The notes under the pieces: generated by a model
Told to the model about the DNA's origin: nothing
The model's input: the letters and a program-made list of their open reading frames with translations, nothing else
Databases searched by the model: none
Shown here: positions 1-6,153 of the stretch, piece after piece
Position numbering within the stretch: the first letter of the stretch is position 1
How the letters are laid out: every line of letters starts with the position of its first letter
Translations under genes and position numbers: made by a program
From: Rubrivivax sp.
GTDB taxonomy: Bacteria > Pseudomonadota > Gammaproteobacteria > Burkholderiales > Burkholderiaceae_C
Length of the DNA stretch: 6,153 nucleotides
NCBI GenBank assembly: GCA_027484885.1
Contig: JAIXSD010000424.1
Coordinates: 1 to 6,153, forward strand
Direction of reading: 5' to 3'

Positions 1-29
1 CCAGCCCTTGCAATTTCCCGCGTGCGGCC

Positions 30-1187
30 GTGCCGATGCTGGCGCCGCTTGATCGCCGCCAACTCAGCCTCCTGCGCCGAGATGGTGTGACGCTGGATAC
101 CACACGCACACAGGTGTTTTTGCGGGGGCGCTACGCGCTGCACGAAGCGTTTTGCCGCGCAGGGCTAGGACCCGGCAAACGGCTGTTCGTTCCGAGCTAC
201 CACTGCCCCACCATGGCAGACCCAGGCTTGCGGCTCGGCGCGGACATCGTGCTCTACCTGCTGAAGGCCGACCTGAGCGTCGATGTGTCGGCGCTGCGTG
301 CGCTTCTTCAGTCCCATGCGCAGCGCGGCGACTGCCTGCTGCTGACCCACTTCTTCGGCATTGCGCAAACAGCAGAGGTCCTGACAGCGCTGCAGGACCT
401 GTGCGCCACGCATCAGCTTTGCCTGATTGAAGACTGCTCACATGGGCTGGCACTTGGACCGAGCTGCCTGCCGGAGGGCATGGGCTCGCATGGCGACTTC
501 GCGGTGTCCAGCCCCTACAAATTCATTCCCGTGCCGGAGATGGGGCTGCTTTGGTCCAGGCCGGGCACCCCGCTGAAGCCAGGCAATTCGGCGCCTGCCA
601 CCGGGCGCCAAGGCTGGCGTCAGGCCGCGGCGCTCTTGCGTGAACTGGCGGCCCGGCCGGGCCGCGCGCCGGCCTGGAAAGAGCCCAACCCGCAGGCCGT
701 GGCCCGTGCAGCGCCGGCACATGAGTGGGAAGAAGACTGTGTGGGCATTTCCTCGCATTACCTGCCCAGCGATGAAGGCTGCCACCACCTGCCCATCTCC
801 AACTTCATCCTGGCGCGCACACCGCTGAAGCTTGTGCAAGAGCGGCGGCGCGCCAACTTCCAGCGTTGGCTGGCGCTGTGCAAGAACCTGCCTCAGCTGC
901 TCCCCCTGCACGAAAGGCTGCCAGAGTCCTCGGTGCCCTATATGTTCCCGGTGCTGTTGGACGCGCCCGAGCTGCACTTTGCGGTACTGAAGCATGCCGG
1001 TCTGCCGATCTGGCGCTGGGACGATGAGCTGGCCTCGCCATGCAACACCGCCAGCCGCTACCGCCTGGGCCTGCTGCACCTGCCCTGCCACCAAGGCTTG
1101 AGCGAGGATCAATGGGCTTGGATGGAGCGAACCCTGCATGCCTGTTTGAACGGTGCTGGACTGAAGCCCACAGGAGCCGTCGCGTGA
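30..1187 (+). CDS. DegT/DnrJ/EryC1/StrS-like PLP-dependent sugar aminotransferase
   Basis: Predicted cytosolic PLP enzyme that transaminates a keto-sugar nucleotide to an amino sugar for surface glycan synthesis. Seen in the 385-residue product: a GPGKRLFVPSYHCPT segment (Y57-H58-C59-P60) matching the family's 'GPGDEVLVPAYHCPT' N-terminal block; IEDCSH with D135, the expected pyridine-nitrogen partner; and SSPYKFIPVPEMG with K164, the expected Schiff-base lysine. The C-terminal parts RRANFQRW and LHLPCHQGLSEDQ also fit. Length is normal for the family (about 360-400). Residues about 180-225 are Ala/Pro/Arg-rich and look poorly conserved. The start is uncertain: GTG at 30 has no clear Shine-Dalgarno, ATG at 36 is an alternative, and the frame is open to the left edge, so the gene could begin upstream. 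Its stop overlaps the next start (GTGA), which implies translational coupling. The substrate sugar cannot be told from sequence. Confidence 0.88.
   Translation: MPMLAPLDRRQLSLLRRDGVTLDTTRTQVFLRGRYALHEAFCRAGLGPGKRLFVPSYHCPTMADPGLRLGADIVLYLLKADLSVDVSALRALLQSHAQRGDCLLLTHFFGIAQTAEVLTALQDLCATHQLCLIEDCSHGLALGPSCLPEGMGSHGDFAVSSPYKFIPVPEMGLLWSRPGTPLKPGNSAPATGRQGWRQAAALLRELAARPGRAPAWKEPNPQAVARAAPAHEWEEDCVGISSHYLPSDEGCHHLPISNFILARTPLKLVQERRRANFQRWLALCKNLPQLLPLHERLPESSVPYMFPVLLDAPELHFAVLKHAGLPIWRWDDELASPCNTASRYRLGLLHLPCHQGLSEDQWAWMERTLHACLNGAGLKPTGAVA
648..665. repeat. 18-bp perfect G/C-only palindrome inside gene 1
   Basis: Positions 648-656 are the exact reverse complement of 657-665, all G and C, with no spacer. 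It encodes AARPGR in the variable region of the aminotransferase. In such GC-rich DNA it may be coincidental, and no function is claimed. Confidence 0.5.
1172..1176 (+). promoter_or_regulatory. Ribosome binding site AGGAG deciding the GTG start at 1184
   Basis: AGGAG lies inside the last codons of the aminotransferase gene, seven bases before GTG 1184. That GTG overlaps the TGA at 1185-1187. The good motif and spacing favour 1184 over the further-upstream in-frame ATG at 1040, which would overlap gene 1 by 148 bases and add an unlikely Pro/Arg-rich leader. Confidence 0.8.
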
Positions 1188-3391
1188 GCGGCGTCTGGAG
1201 CTGCCATGCACTGCAACGCGACCTCGGCGAGTTCAGTGTGGAGTGGGATGAGCTGAACAGCCGCAGCTTCCGCGCGCACCCCATGCTCTGGAGTGGGTTC
1301 GTCAATCATTTGCTACGCCATTTCGGCAGTGGCCGCGAGTTGCTCTGCGTGCGCCGCCTGGAGGGCAAGGCCGACGCCATGCTGGTGCTGCGGCGCCGCG
1401 ACTTCGGCACCTGGGCCACCTTCCTGCCGAGCCAGGCGCAGATCGCCCCGGCCCTGCTGCCGGATCTGGCCGCCGCTCAAGACCTGCTGCGCCATCTGCC
1501 CTCTCCAGCATGGGCGCTGGACCTGATGTGCATCGACACGGGCTTCACGCAAACAGGCGGACTCGAAGCCACGCCGCGTGCGGCCAGCCGCACGCTCGAG
1601 CATGCGCGCACCATCGCCATTCCCATGACCGGCAGCTTTGAAAGCTACTGGGCCAGCCGGCACAAAAAACTCACCAGCAATATGCGGCGCTATGAACGCC
1701 GCATGCAGGAAGAAGGGCTGCAGCCCGAGTTCCGGATCGTGGATCAAGCACCGGAGATTGACGACGCCGTGCTTCGCTATGCGGCCTTGGAATCGCGCGG
1801 CTGGAAAGGCAGCACCGGAACGGCTTTGACTGCCGACAACGAGCAGGGACACTTTTACCGGGACATCATGGGCGAGTTCGCCCAGCTGGGCAAAGCGCTG
1901 GTGTTCGAGATGTGGCTGGGGGCCGAGATGGTCGCCTCTCGCCTGGTGATTCTGCGCAACGAATCGGTGGTTTTTCTCAAAACCACCTATGCAGAGGCTT
2001 ATGCCAAACTGGCGCCGGGAAGGATACTGCTGATGTTTGTCATTAGGAACCTGCACCAACGCTACCCAGGCCGACGCATCGAGTTCTACACCAATGCCGA
2101 CCAAGACCTCTTGTCCTGGGGCAGCGAGACTCGCCTGATCCTGCACTTCAGCTTGTATCGCCATGCCTTGTTGGCCCGAACCTTCAGCGCCGCGCGCCGA
2201 GCCCGGCGCTTCTTCACACCCGCCTTGCTCGACCCAACCATGCCTCAAGCAGATGACACCTTGGAGCTCTACAAGCAGCCAGGCGAGTTCCCCGAAGACG
2301 TCAAAGCCCTGATGGCGCAAGCCGAGCGGCGATCGGCACAGTTCAGCTCAGATTGGTACCAAGTCCTGCTCGACACCGTCATGACAGCCGACGACGACCC
2401 GGGCTTCTACGTGCTGCGGCGCCAGGGCAAGCCCCTGATCGTGCTGCCGGTTCGCATGGAGATGGACCGCGCGCCCCACCATGGGCGCCTGGTGGCGCTG
2501 GGCAATTACTACACCGCGCTCTACGCACCGGCCCTGGCCCCAGAAACCCAGGTTGCCGACATCGCGCAGATGTTCCGGCTGATCCTGGCCCAGCGGCCTG
2601 AGACTTATGCGCTCTACTTTGCGCCGCTGGATCATGATTCCGACGCCTACCGCATGCTGGGCGAAGGCATGCGCCAGGCCGGCCTGAAGACCCATCCGTA
2701 TTTCTGCTTCGGCAACTGGTTCCAGACCATCACCATCGGTGGCGAGGCCTTTGTCGATCAGCTGAGCACCAGCCTGCGCGGCACGGTGCGCCGCATGCGC
2801 AAGAAGCTGCTGCTAGAACAGGGCCGCCTGGAGGTGATCTGCGACCCGGCCGATCTGGAGCGTGGCCTGGAGGCCTTTGCCTCGGTCTACGCGCGCAGCT
2901 GGAAAAAGCCCGAGCCCTACCCTGACTTCATCCCCAACCTGATGCGCAAGTGCGCGCAGCGTGGATGGCTGCGCCTGGGCCTGGCCTGGCATGGCGACAC
3001 GCCCATCGCCGCCCAGCTCTGGCTCTCGTCGCATGGCCGGGCGGACATCTACAAGGTGGCCTACGACGAAGAGTACAAGCGCTTCGCCCCAGGCAGCGTG
3101 CTGACGGCCGAGGTGATGAAGCATGTGATCGACATCGATCAGGTGAAGGAAGTGGACTACCTGATCGGCGACGATCCCTACAAAAAGCGCTGGCTCAGCC
3201 AAAGGCGCGAACGCTGGGGCTGGGTGGCTTACAACCCCAGGACCTGGCCCGGCCTGCGCCTGCATGTACGAGATCGGCTGGCCGAAATCTTCAGGCCGGT
3301 CGCCGCCCGCCTGAACCAGGTCTTGCAAAGACTGCGCAAATCACCAGAAAGCGGTGCTGCGCAAGCCCCGAACGTCGCTGACAATGCCTGA
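1184..3391 (+). CDS. Tandem FemAB/BioF2-like GNAT-fold acyltransferase (two units in one chain)
   Basis: Probable cytosolic N-acyl- or aminoacyltransferase of the FemAB/BioF2 (Acetyltransf_6) group, 735 residues from GTG 1184. Two homologous units are visible. Unit 1 has SFESYWASRHKKL (from S151), SRGWKG (W207-K208), LAPGRILL (A277-P278-G279) and the strand EFYTNADQDLLSWG (from E300). Unit 2 has FVDQLSTSLRGTVRR (from F523), ARSWKKPEPY (W573-K574), FAPGSVL (A635-P636-G637) and VDYLIGDDPYKKRW (from D658). The APG-to-strand distance is 23 residues in both, and the units are offset by about 360-370 residues. Each unit is preceded by its own less conserved subdomain (about 20-130 and 375-500). Single-unit members are usually about 350-400 residues, so this is a fusion or duplication. 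An Arg-rich linker lies near 330-345. It sits between an aminotransferase and an exported TPR protein, so acylation of an amino sugar in surface glycan is the best inference. Acyl-CoA versus aminoacyl-tRNA as donor is unknown. Confidence 0.85.
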   Translation: MSGVWSCHALQRDLGEFSVEWDELNSRSFRAHPMLWSGFVNHLLRHFGSGRELLCVRRLEGKADAMLVLRRRDFGTWATFLPSQAQIAPALLPDLAAAQDLLRHLPSPAWALDLMCIDTGFTQTGGLEATPRAASRTLEHARTIAIPMTGSFESYWASRHKKLTSNMRRYERRMQEEGLQPEFRIVDQAPEIDDAVLRYAALESRGWKGSTGTALTADNEQGHFYRDIMGEFAQLGKALVFEMWLGAEMVASRLVILRNESVVFLKTTYAEAYAKLAPGRILLMFVIRNLHQRYPGRRIEFYTNADQDLLSWGSETRLILHFSLYRHALLARTFSAARRARRFFTPALLDPTMPQADDTLELYKQPGEFPEDVKALMAQAERRSAQFSSDWYQVLLDTVMTADDDPGFYVLRRQGKPLIVLPVRMEMDRAPHHGRLVALGNYYTALYAPALAPETQVADIAQMFRLILAQRPETYALYFAPLDHDSDAYRMLGEGMRQAGLKTHPYFCFGNWFQTITIGGEAFVDQLSTSLRGTVRRMRKKLLLEQGRLEVICDPADLERGLEAFASVYARSWKKPEPYPDFIPNLMRKCAQRGWLRLGLAWHGDTPIAAQLWLSSHGRADIYKVAYDEEYKRFAPGSVLTAEVMKHVIDIDQVKEVDYLIGDDPYKKRWLSQRRERWGWVAYNPRTWPGLRLHVRDRLAEIFRPVAARLNQVLQRLRKSPESGAAQAPNVADNA
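1576..1595. repeat. Perfect inverted repeat, 8-bp stem and 4-base loop, inside gene 2
   Basis: GCGTGCGG (1576-1583) pairs exactly with CCGCACGC (1588-1595) around a CCAG loop. An outer CTCGA (1562-1566) could also pair with TCGAG (1596-1600) if nine bases bulge out. It lies just before the first conserved FemAB-like block and encodes part of RAASRTLEH. No T-run follows, so it is not an intrinsic terminator. Confidence 0.45.
1966..1987. repeat. Perfect inverted repeat, 9-bp stem and 4-base loop, inside gene 2
   Basis: GGTGGTTTT (1966-1974) pairs exactly with AAAACCACC (1979-1987) around a TCTC loop. It encodes VVFLKTT in unit 1 of the tandem transferase. Its A/T-rich inner half is unusual for this GC-rich gene. 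The 3' arm is followed by TATGC, not a T-tract, so it does not look like a rho-independent terminator. Confidence 0.5.
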
Positions 3392-4154
3392 TATGCAAGC
3401 CAAGCCTATCTCCAGTGCCACCGCCGCTCGCGGCCTCTTGCTCCACCGCGCCTTGCTGGTGATGGCCGCCTTGTGCCTGGCTCTGGTCGGGCCTGCGCGA
3501 GGGGCCGAACAAGGCAATTTCACCGCCGGGGAAATCTCCCTGCTGCCGGACTTCTGCCAGGACCGCCTGAACTACCCGGTCTACTCTTTTTCTCACCCCA
3601 AATGGGCGTACTGGGGCGCGCGCATGGGCGAGACCTTCAAGCATGTGCACCACTATTGCTGGGCCCTGGTCAGCCTGCGGCGCGCCAGCATGGCGCCCAA
3701 CAAGGAAAAGCGCAAACATCTGGTGACCACGGCTATCAACGACCTTGAGTACGTGATCAACAATGCCTCGGCCGATTTCCGCCTCAAGCCCGAGGTGTAC
3801 GCCCGCATCGGCGATGCCGCCTTGCAGCTGGAAGACTTCAGCAAGGCCTTTGACGCCTACGACAATGCCCGCCAGCTCAAGCCTGGCTACGCACCGGCCT
3901 ACATCGGCTGGGCCGATGTGCTCTTCAAGGCCGGGCAACGAGACGCCGCCAGGGAGTTGATCGAAGAGGGTTTGCGCCATGCCCCCGATTCCCCCGAACT
4001 GCGCAGCGCCTTCCGACGCTTTGGAGGTGACCCGTCCAAGGTGATTCCGCACACATCGCCCGCATCGGGCGCGACAGACGCTGGGGCGAATGCCGCAGCT
4101 GCCGCAGCTTCGGCACCCAGTGCACCGGCCAGCGCCGCCACCGGCAGTCGCTGA
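3384..4154 (+). CDS. Exported TPR protein with HHYCW-type N-terminal domain
   Basis: Predicted periplasmic protein of 256 residues; no specific function recognised. An Arg-containing n-region is followed by a hydrophobic core (about 24-35) and a likely signal peptidase I site near PARGA, about residue 40. The N-terminal mature domain contains FCQDRLNY (C58), FSHPKWAYWGARMGETF and HVHHYCWAL (C92). I recall similar blocks in TPR proteins beside betaproteobacterial exopolysaccharide genes. C58 and C92 are the only cysteines of the mature chain and could form a disulfide. Two TPR-like helix pairs follow (about 137-167 and 169-201), then a low-complexity Ala/Ser/Pro tail from about 222. The start is uncertain: ATG 3384 overlaps the previous gene by 8 bases, ATG 3393 follows its stop by one base, GTG 3354 is longer, and none has a good Shine-Dalgarno. 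Placement before the flippase suggests a role in glycan assembly or export, perhaps as a scaffold. Confidence 0.82.
   Translation: MPDMQAKPISSATAARGLLLHRALLVMAALCLALVGPARGAEQGNFTAGEISLLPDFCQDRLNYPVYSFSHPKWAYWGARMGETFKHVHHYCWALVSLRRASMAPNKEKRKHLVTTAINDLEYVINNASADFRLKPEVYARIGDAALQLEDFSKAFDAYDNARQLKPGYAPAYIGWADVLFKAGQRDAARELIEEGLRHAPDSPELRSAFRRFGGDPSKVIPHTSPASGATDAGANAAAAAASAPSAPASAATGSR
4091..4108 (+). repeat. 9-bp perfect tandem duplication in the Ala-rich tail
   Basis: TGCCGCAGC occurs twice in direct succession within the codons for the poly-alanine stretch of the TPR protein (GCC GCA GCT twice). The unit is a multiple of three, so gain or loss of copies would change the length of the Ala tail without shifting frame. 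Confidence 0.6.
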
Positions 4155-4208
4155 AGCCGGGCCCACCCGCCCTTTGACCTTGTTTGCGCCCGAGATGCCC
4201 TCGTCCTC

Positions 4209-5672
4209 ATGACCACTGTCCGCCGTTCCCTGGCCTATTCTCTGGCCGACAACTACCTGGGCGTGGTCCTGCAGCTGCTGAGCACCCTGGTCATCTCGCG
4301 CCTGCTGAACCCGACCGAGATCGGCATCTTTGCGGTGGCGGCCGTGCTGTCCAGCCTGGCCTCGACCTTCCGGGATTTCGGGGTCGCTGAGTACCTGATC
4401 CAGGAGAAAGAGCTGACCGACGAGAAGATCCGGGCCTCATTGGCGGCCAATATCGGTGTGTCCTGGTTGATGGCGGCGCTGCTCTTCTTTGGCAGCAGCT
4501 GGGTTGGCGAGTTCTACCGTCAGGACGGCGTGACCGATGTGCTGCGCGTGCTGTCTTTGAACTTTTTGCTCGTGCCTTTCGGCGCAGTCACCATGGCCTG
4601 CTTCAGGCGGGACATGAACTACCGGCCGATCTTCCTGGTCAACATCAGCGCCAACATCGTCGGCTTTGTGGTCGTGATGGCTTGCGCCTTGGGCGGACTG
4701 GGCTATATGAGCATGGCCTGGTCTTCGCTGGCATCCATCGTCTGGACCGTGGCCTTGGCCAACTTCATGCGGCCGGCCAGCATGCCGCGCTGGCCTGGGC
4801 TTAAAGGCATCGGCGAGGTCATCCGCTTCGGCAAACAGGCCACCGGCATCTACCTGTTTTCGCAGGCCGGCCGCAGCGCCCCCGAGGCCGTGATCGGCCG
4901 TGTGCTGGACATGGCCGCCGTGGCTTTTTACAGCCGGGCCAATGGTTTGATGGAGATCTTCAACCGCACGGTGCTGCGCGCCGTCATGCCGATCTGCCTG
5001 CCCTACTTCGCTCGGGCCGCGCGGGCCGGTGAAGATGCCAAGACCGGCTACATCAAAGCCCTGGCCTTGCTAACTGGCATCGGCTGGCCCTTCTTCCTGT
5101 TCATCGGCCTGCTCGCCTACTCGGCCATCCGCATCCTCTACGGCTCGCAGTGGCTGGACAGCGTGCCGCTGGCCCAGATCCTTTGCCTTGTGGCAGCGGC
5201 CGAATTGCCCTACTACCTGGCCGGAGAAATGCTGATCGCTCAAGGCCGCATCGATCTGGCGACCAAGCTGCAGTTCGCCACCCAGTGCTTCCGCCTCCTG
5301 GCCCTGGCCTTGGTCATTCCTTTCGGCCTGGTCGGCGCCTGCTGGGGCCTCTTGCTGGCGGCTCTGGGCACCGGCGCGCTGTCCCATGCTTTGCTGCACA
5401 AGGTGGTGGACTTCCGCTTGCTGCATTTGTTCGCGGCCTGCCGCAGCAGCGCGGTGGTTGCCGTGCTGAGCTTCATTCCCGCCTGGCTGCTGCTGCAGTT
5501 TGTGCCCCTCAATGCCGACAATTTCGTGCGAATGCTGATGGCCGCCGCAGCTCTGTCCATCCCTGTCTGGCTGCTGGCCATCAAGGCGCTACAACATCCG
5601 CTGTGGCTGGAGTTCAGTTCGCTGGGCTCGGCGCTGGCTCAAAAAATCAATCAGCGAAAGCGCACGGCATGA
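4209..5672 (+). CDS. Lipopolysaccharide/oligosaccharide flippase, WzxC-like (MOP superfamily)
   Basis: Predicted inner-membrane flippase that moves undecaprenyl-linked oligosaccharide to the periplasmic face. The product is 487 residues, normal for Wzx/WzxC proteins. Hydrophobic segments lie roughly at 14-33, 38-56, 80-99, 112-131, 142-162, 165-186, 284-306, 320-336, 362-392, 411-432 and 440-460, which fits the 12-14-helix fold. The family-typical loop RDFGVAEYLIQEKELT (55-70) follows the second helix. The central block RSAPEAVIGRVLDMAAVAFYSRANGLMEIFNR (222-253) and the segment ILYGSQWLDSVPLAQIL are also typical. Basic residues at the C-terminus (NQRKRTA) fit a cytoplasmic end. It begins 54 bases after the TPR gene; the Shine-Dalgarno is poor (GAG about 13 bases upstream), but this ATG starts a canonical N-terminus. 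Its TGA overlaps the next ATG (ATGA). The transported glycan cannot be predicted. I give no wzx symbol because sequence classes within the family overlap. Confidence 0.93.
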   Translation: MTTVRRSLAYSLADNYLGVVLQLLSTLVISRLLNPTEIGIFAVAAVLSSLASTFRDFGVAEYLIQEKELTDEKIRASLAANIGVSWLMAALLFFGSSWVGEFYRQDGVTDVLRVLSLNFLLVPFGAVTMACFRRDMNYRPIFLVNISANIVGFVVVMACALGGLGYMSMAWSSLASIVWTVALANFMRPASMPRWPGLKGIGEVIRFGKQATGIYLFSQAGRSAPEAVIGRVLDMAAVAFYSRANGLMEIFNRTVLRAVMPICLPYFARAARAGEDAKTGYIKALALLTGIGWPFFLFIGLLAYSAIRILYGSQWLDSVPLAQILCLVAAAELPYYLAGEMLIAQGRIDLATKLQFATQCFRLLALALVIPFGLVGACWGLLLAALGTGALSHALLHKVVDFRLLHLFAACRSSAVVAVLSFIPAWLLLQFVPLNADNFVRMLMAAAALSIPVWLLAIKALQHPLWLEFSSLGSALAQKINQRKRTA

Positions 5673-6153
5673 GCTCCACGCCTTCTGCCTCAGCACCCGG
5701 CAGCGCCATGCGCCTGGATCAGGTCGACGCCCTGCGGGGCTTGGCGGCCTTGGCCGTCGTTCTCTTCCACTACACCACCCAGCACCAGAAGCTGTTTGCG
5801 CCCGCCATCAGCGCAAGCTTATCCGTGCCCTGGGGTCATCTGGGCGTGAACCTGTTTTTCATCATCAGCGGCTTCGTGATCTTCATGACGCTGGATCGCT
5901 GCAAGCAGCCCATGGATTTCGTGGTCTCGCGCTTCAGCAGGCTGTTCCCGTCCTACTGGCTGGCGATTGCCCTGACCTTCACCGTGGTTAGCATCTTCGG
6001 GCTGCCAGGCAAAGAGGTCAGCGCCTGGCAGGCCGCCGCCAATTTGGTGATGCTTCACGGCTTTGCGCACATTCCGCATGTGGACGGGGTCTACTGGACG
6101 CTGGAGGTGGAGATGTTGTTCTACATCGCCATGTTCACGCTGTACCGGCTCGG
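5669..6153 (+). CDS. Acyltransferase 3 family membrane O-acyltransferase (N-terminal part, cut by window end)
   Basis: N-terminal 161 residues of an integral-membrane acyltransferase (Acyltransferase_3, OafA/OafB/NodX type), which O-acetylates or O-acylates glycans or lipids at the inner membrane. Seen: VDALRGLAALAVVLFHY with the R23-X10-H34 pair characteristic of the family; HLGVNLFFIISGFVIF (57-72) with the SGF motif; RFSRLFPSYW (R88, R91, P94), the RxxR loop motif; and VDGVYWTLEVEMLFY (138-152), equivalent to the usual WSLxxE block. Family members are usually 350-400 residues, or about 640 with a C-terminal SGNH domain, so more than half is missing here. The ATG at 5669 overlaps the flippase stop (ATGA), pointing to coupled translation. 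An internal ATG at 5708 is the alternative start and would trim a Ser/Ala/Pro-rich leader. Context suggests it decorates the glycan moved by the flippase. Confidence 0.92.
   Translation, partial: MSSTPSASAPGSAMRLDQVDALRGLAALAVVLFHYTTQHQKLFAPAISASLSVPWGHLGVNLFFIISGFVIFMTLDRCKQPMDFVVSRFSRLFPSYWLAIALTFTVVSIFGLPGKEVSAWQAAANLVMLHGFAHIPHVDGVYWTLEVEMLFYIAMFTLYRL

Noticed and set aside
1040..1183. In-frame N-terminal extension of the tandem transferase from ATG 1040
   Set aside because: It would overlap the conserved C-terminus of the aminotransferase gene by 148 bases and yields a Pro/Arg-rich leader. GTG 1184 has AGGAG at ideal spacing and overlaps the upstream stop.
438..1211. Minus-strand open frame of about 257 codons across the aminotransferase gene
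   Set aside because: It is antisense to clear PLP-enzyme motifs; the product is Arg/Gln/Gly-rich with no domain.
1313..2320. Long open frame on the minus strand (335 codons)
   Set aside because: It lies wholly antisense to the first FemAB-like unit. The product is Gln/Gly/Ala/His-rich with no recognisable domain, typical of the shadow frame of a GC-rich gene.
3453..3482. Lipoprotein signal in the TPR protein (MAALC near residue 31)
   Set aside because: The residue before the Cys is Leu and -3 is Ala, which does not fit the lipobox (L-[A/S]-[G/A]-C). The hydrophobic core continues past the Cys to a signal peptidase I-like site.
4141..4160. Possible terminator after the TPR gene (CCGGC/GCCGG)
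   Set aside because: The stem is only five pairs with a ten-base loop and no T-tract; it starts inside the coding region. Readthrough into the flippase gene is more likely.
3291..4166. Minus-strand open frame of about 290 codons across the TPR gene
   Set aside because: It is antisense to a gene with signal peptide and TPRs; its product is low-complexity and unlike any family I know.
4174..4202. Possible sigma-70 promoter before the flippase (TTGACC at 4174-4179)
   Set aside because: Seventeen bases downstream the -10 position reads GCCCTC, nothing like TATAAT. A single -35-like hexamer is not enough.
4775..4795. GGCCAGC/GCTGGCC inverted repeat inside the flippase gene
   Set aside because: A seven-pair GC stem is expected by chance in several places in a window of this composition, and nothing around it suggests function.

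Overview
The window is about 6.1 kb of densely packed, GC-rich DNA. All genes lie on the + strand. There are no RNA genes, mobile elements or CRISPR. High GC, G/C-ending codons, SD-led GTG starts and 4-base stop/start overlaps fit a betaproteobacterium. The combination of gene families suggests Burkholderiales of the Rubrivivax/Leptothrix/Roseateles type. The taxon is inferred from gene style and recalled family resemblance, not from a search.

Layout: (1) 30-1187, a PLP-dependent DegT/DnrJ/EryC1/StrS-type sugar aminotransferase. (2) 1184-3391, a large protein with two consecutive FemAB/BioF2-like (GNAT-fold) acyl- or aminoacyltransferase units. It starts at a GTG inside the stop of gene 1, behind a good AGGAG. 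(3) 3384-4154, an exported TPR protein with an Ala/Ser/Pro tail. (4) 4209-5672, a Wzx/WzxC-type oligosaccharide flippase of the MOP superfamily. (5) 5669 to the window end, the N-terminal part of a membrane acyltransferase 3 protein, whose ATG overlaps the flippase stop. The only gap between genes is 4155-4208 (54 bases), and I see no promoter or terminator in it. The block therefore reads as part of one operon that continues past the right edge and probably past the left edge.

Taken together, this looks like a segment of a surface-glycan locus (exopolysaccharide, capsule or O-antigen). The aminotransferase would place an amino group on a nucleotide sugar. The tandem FemAB-like enzyme is a candidate to acylate or aminoacylate such an amine. 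The flippase would move the lipid-linked glycan across the inner membrane. The acyltransferase 3 protein would O-acylate it, and the TPR protein would act in the periplasm. No glycosyltransferase, polymerase or priming transferase is in the window, so the repeat-unit chemistry cannot be read from it.

The least ordinary items are the 735-residue double FemAB-like protein and the exported TPR protein with a distinctive HHYCW-containing N-terminal domain and exactly two cysteines in the mature chain. A few perfect short inverted repeats lie inside genes 1 and 2. They are real as sequence but have no demonstrated role.
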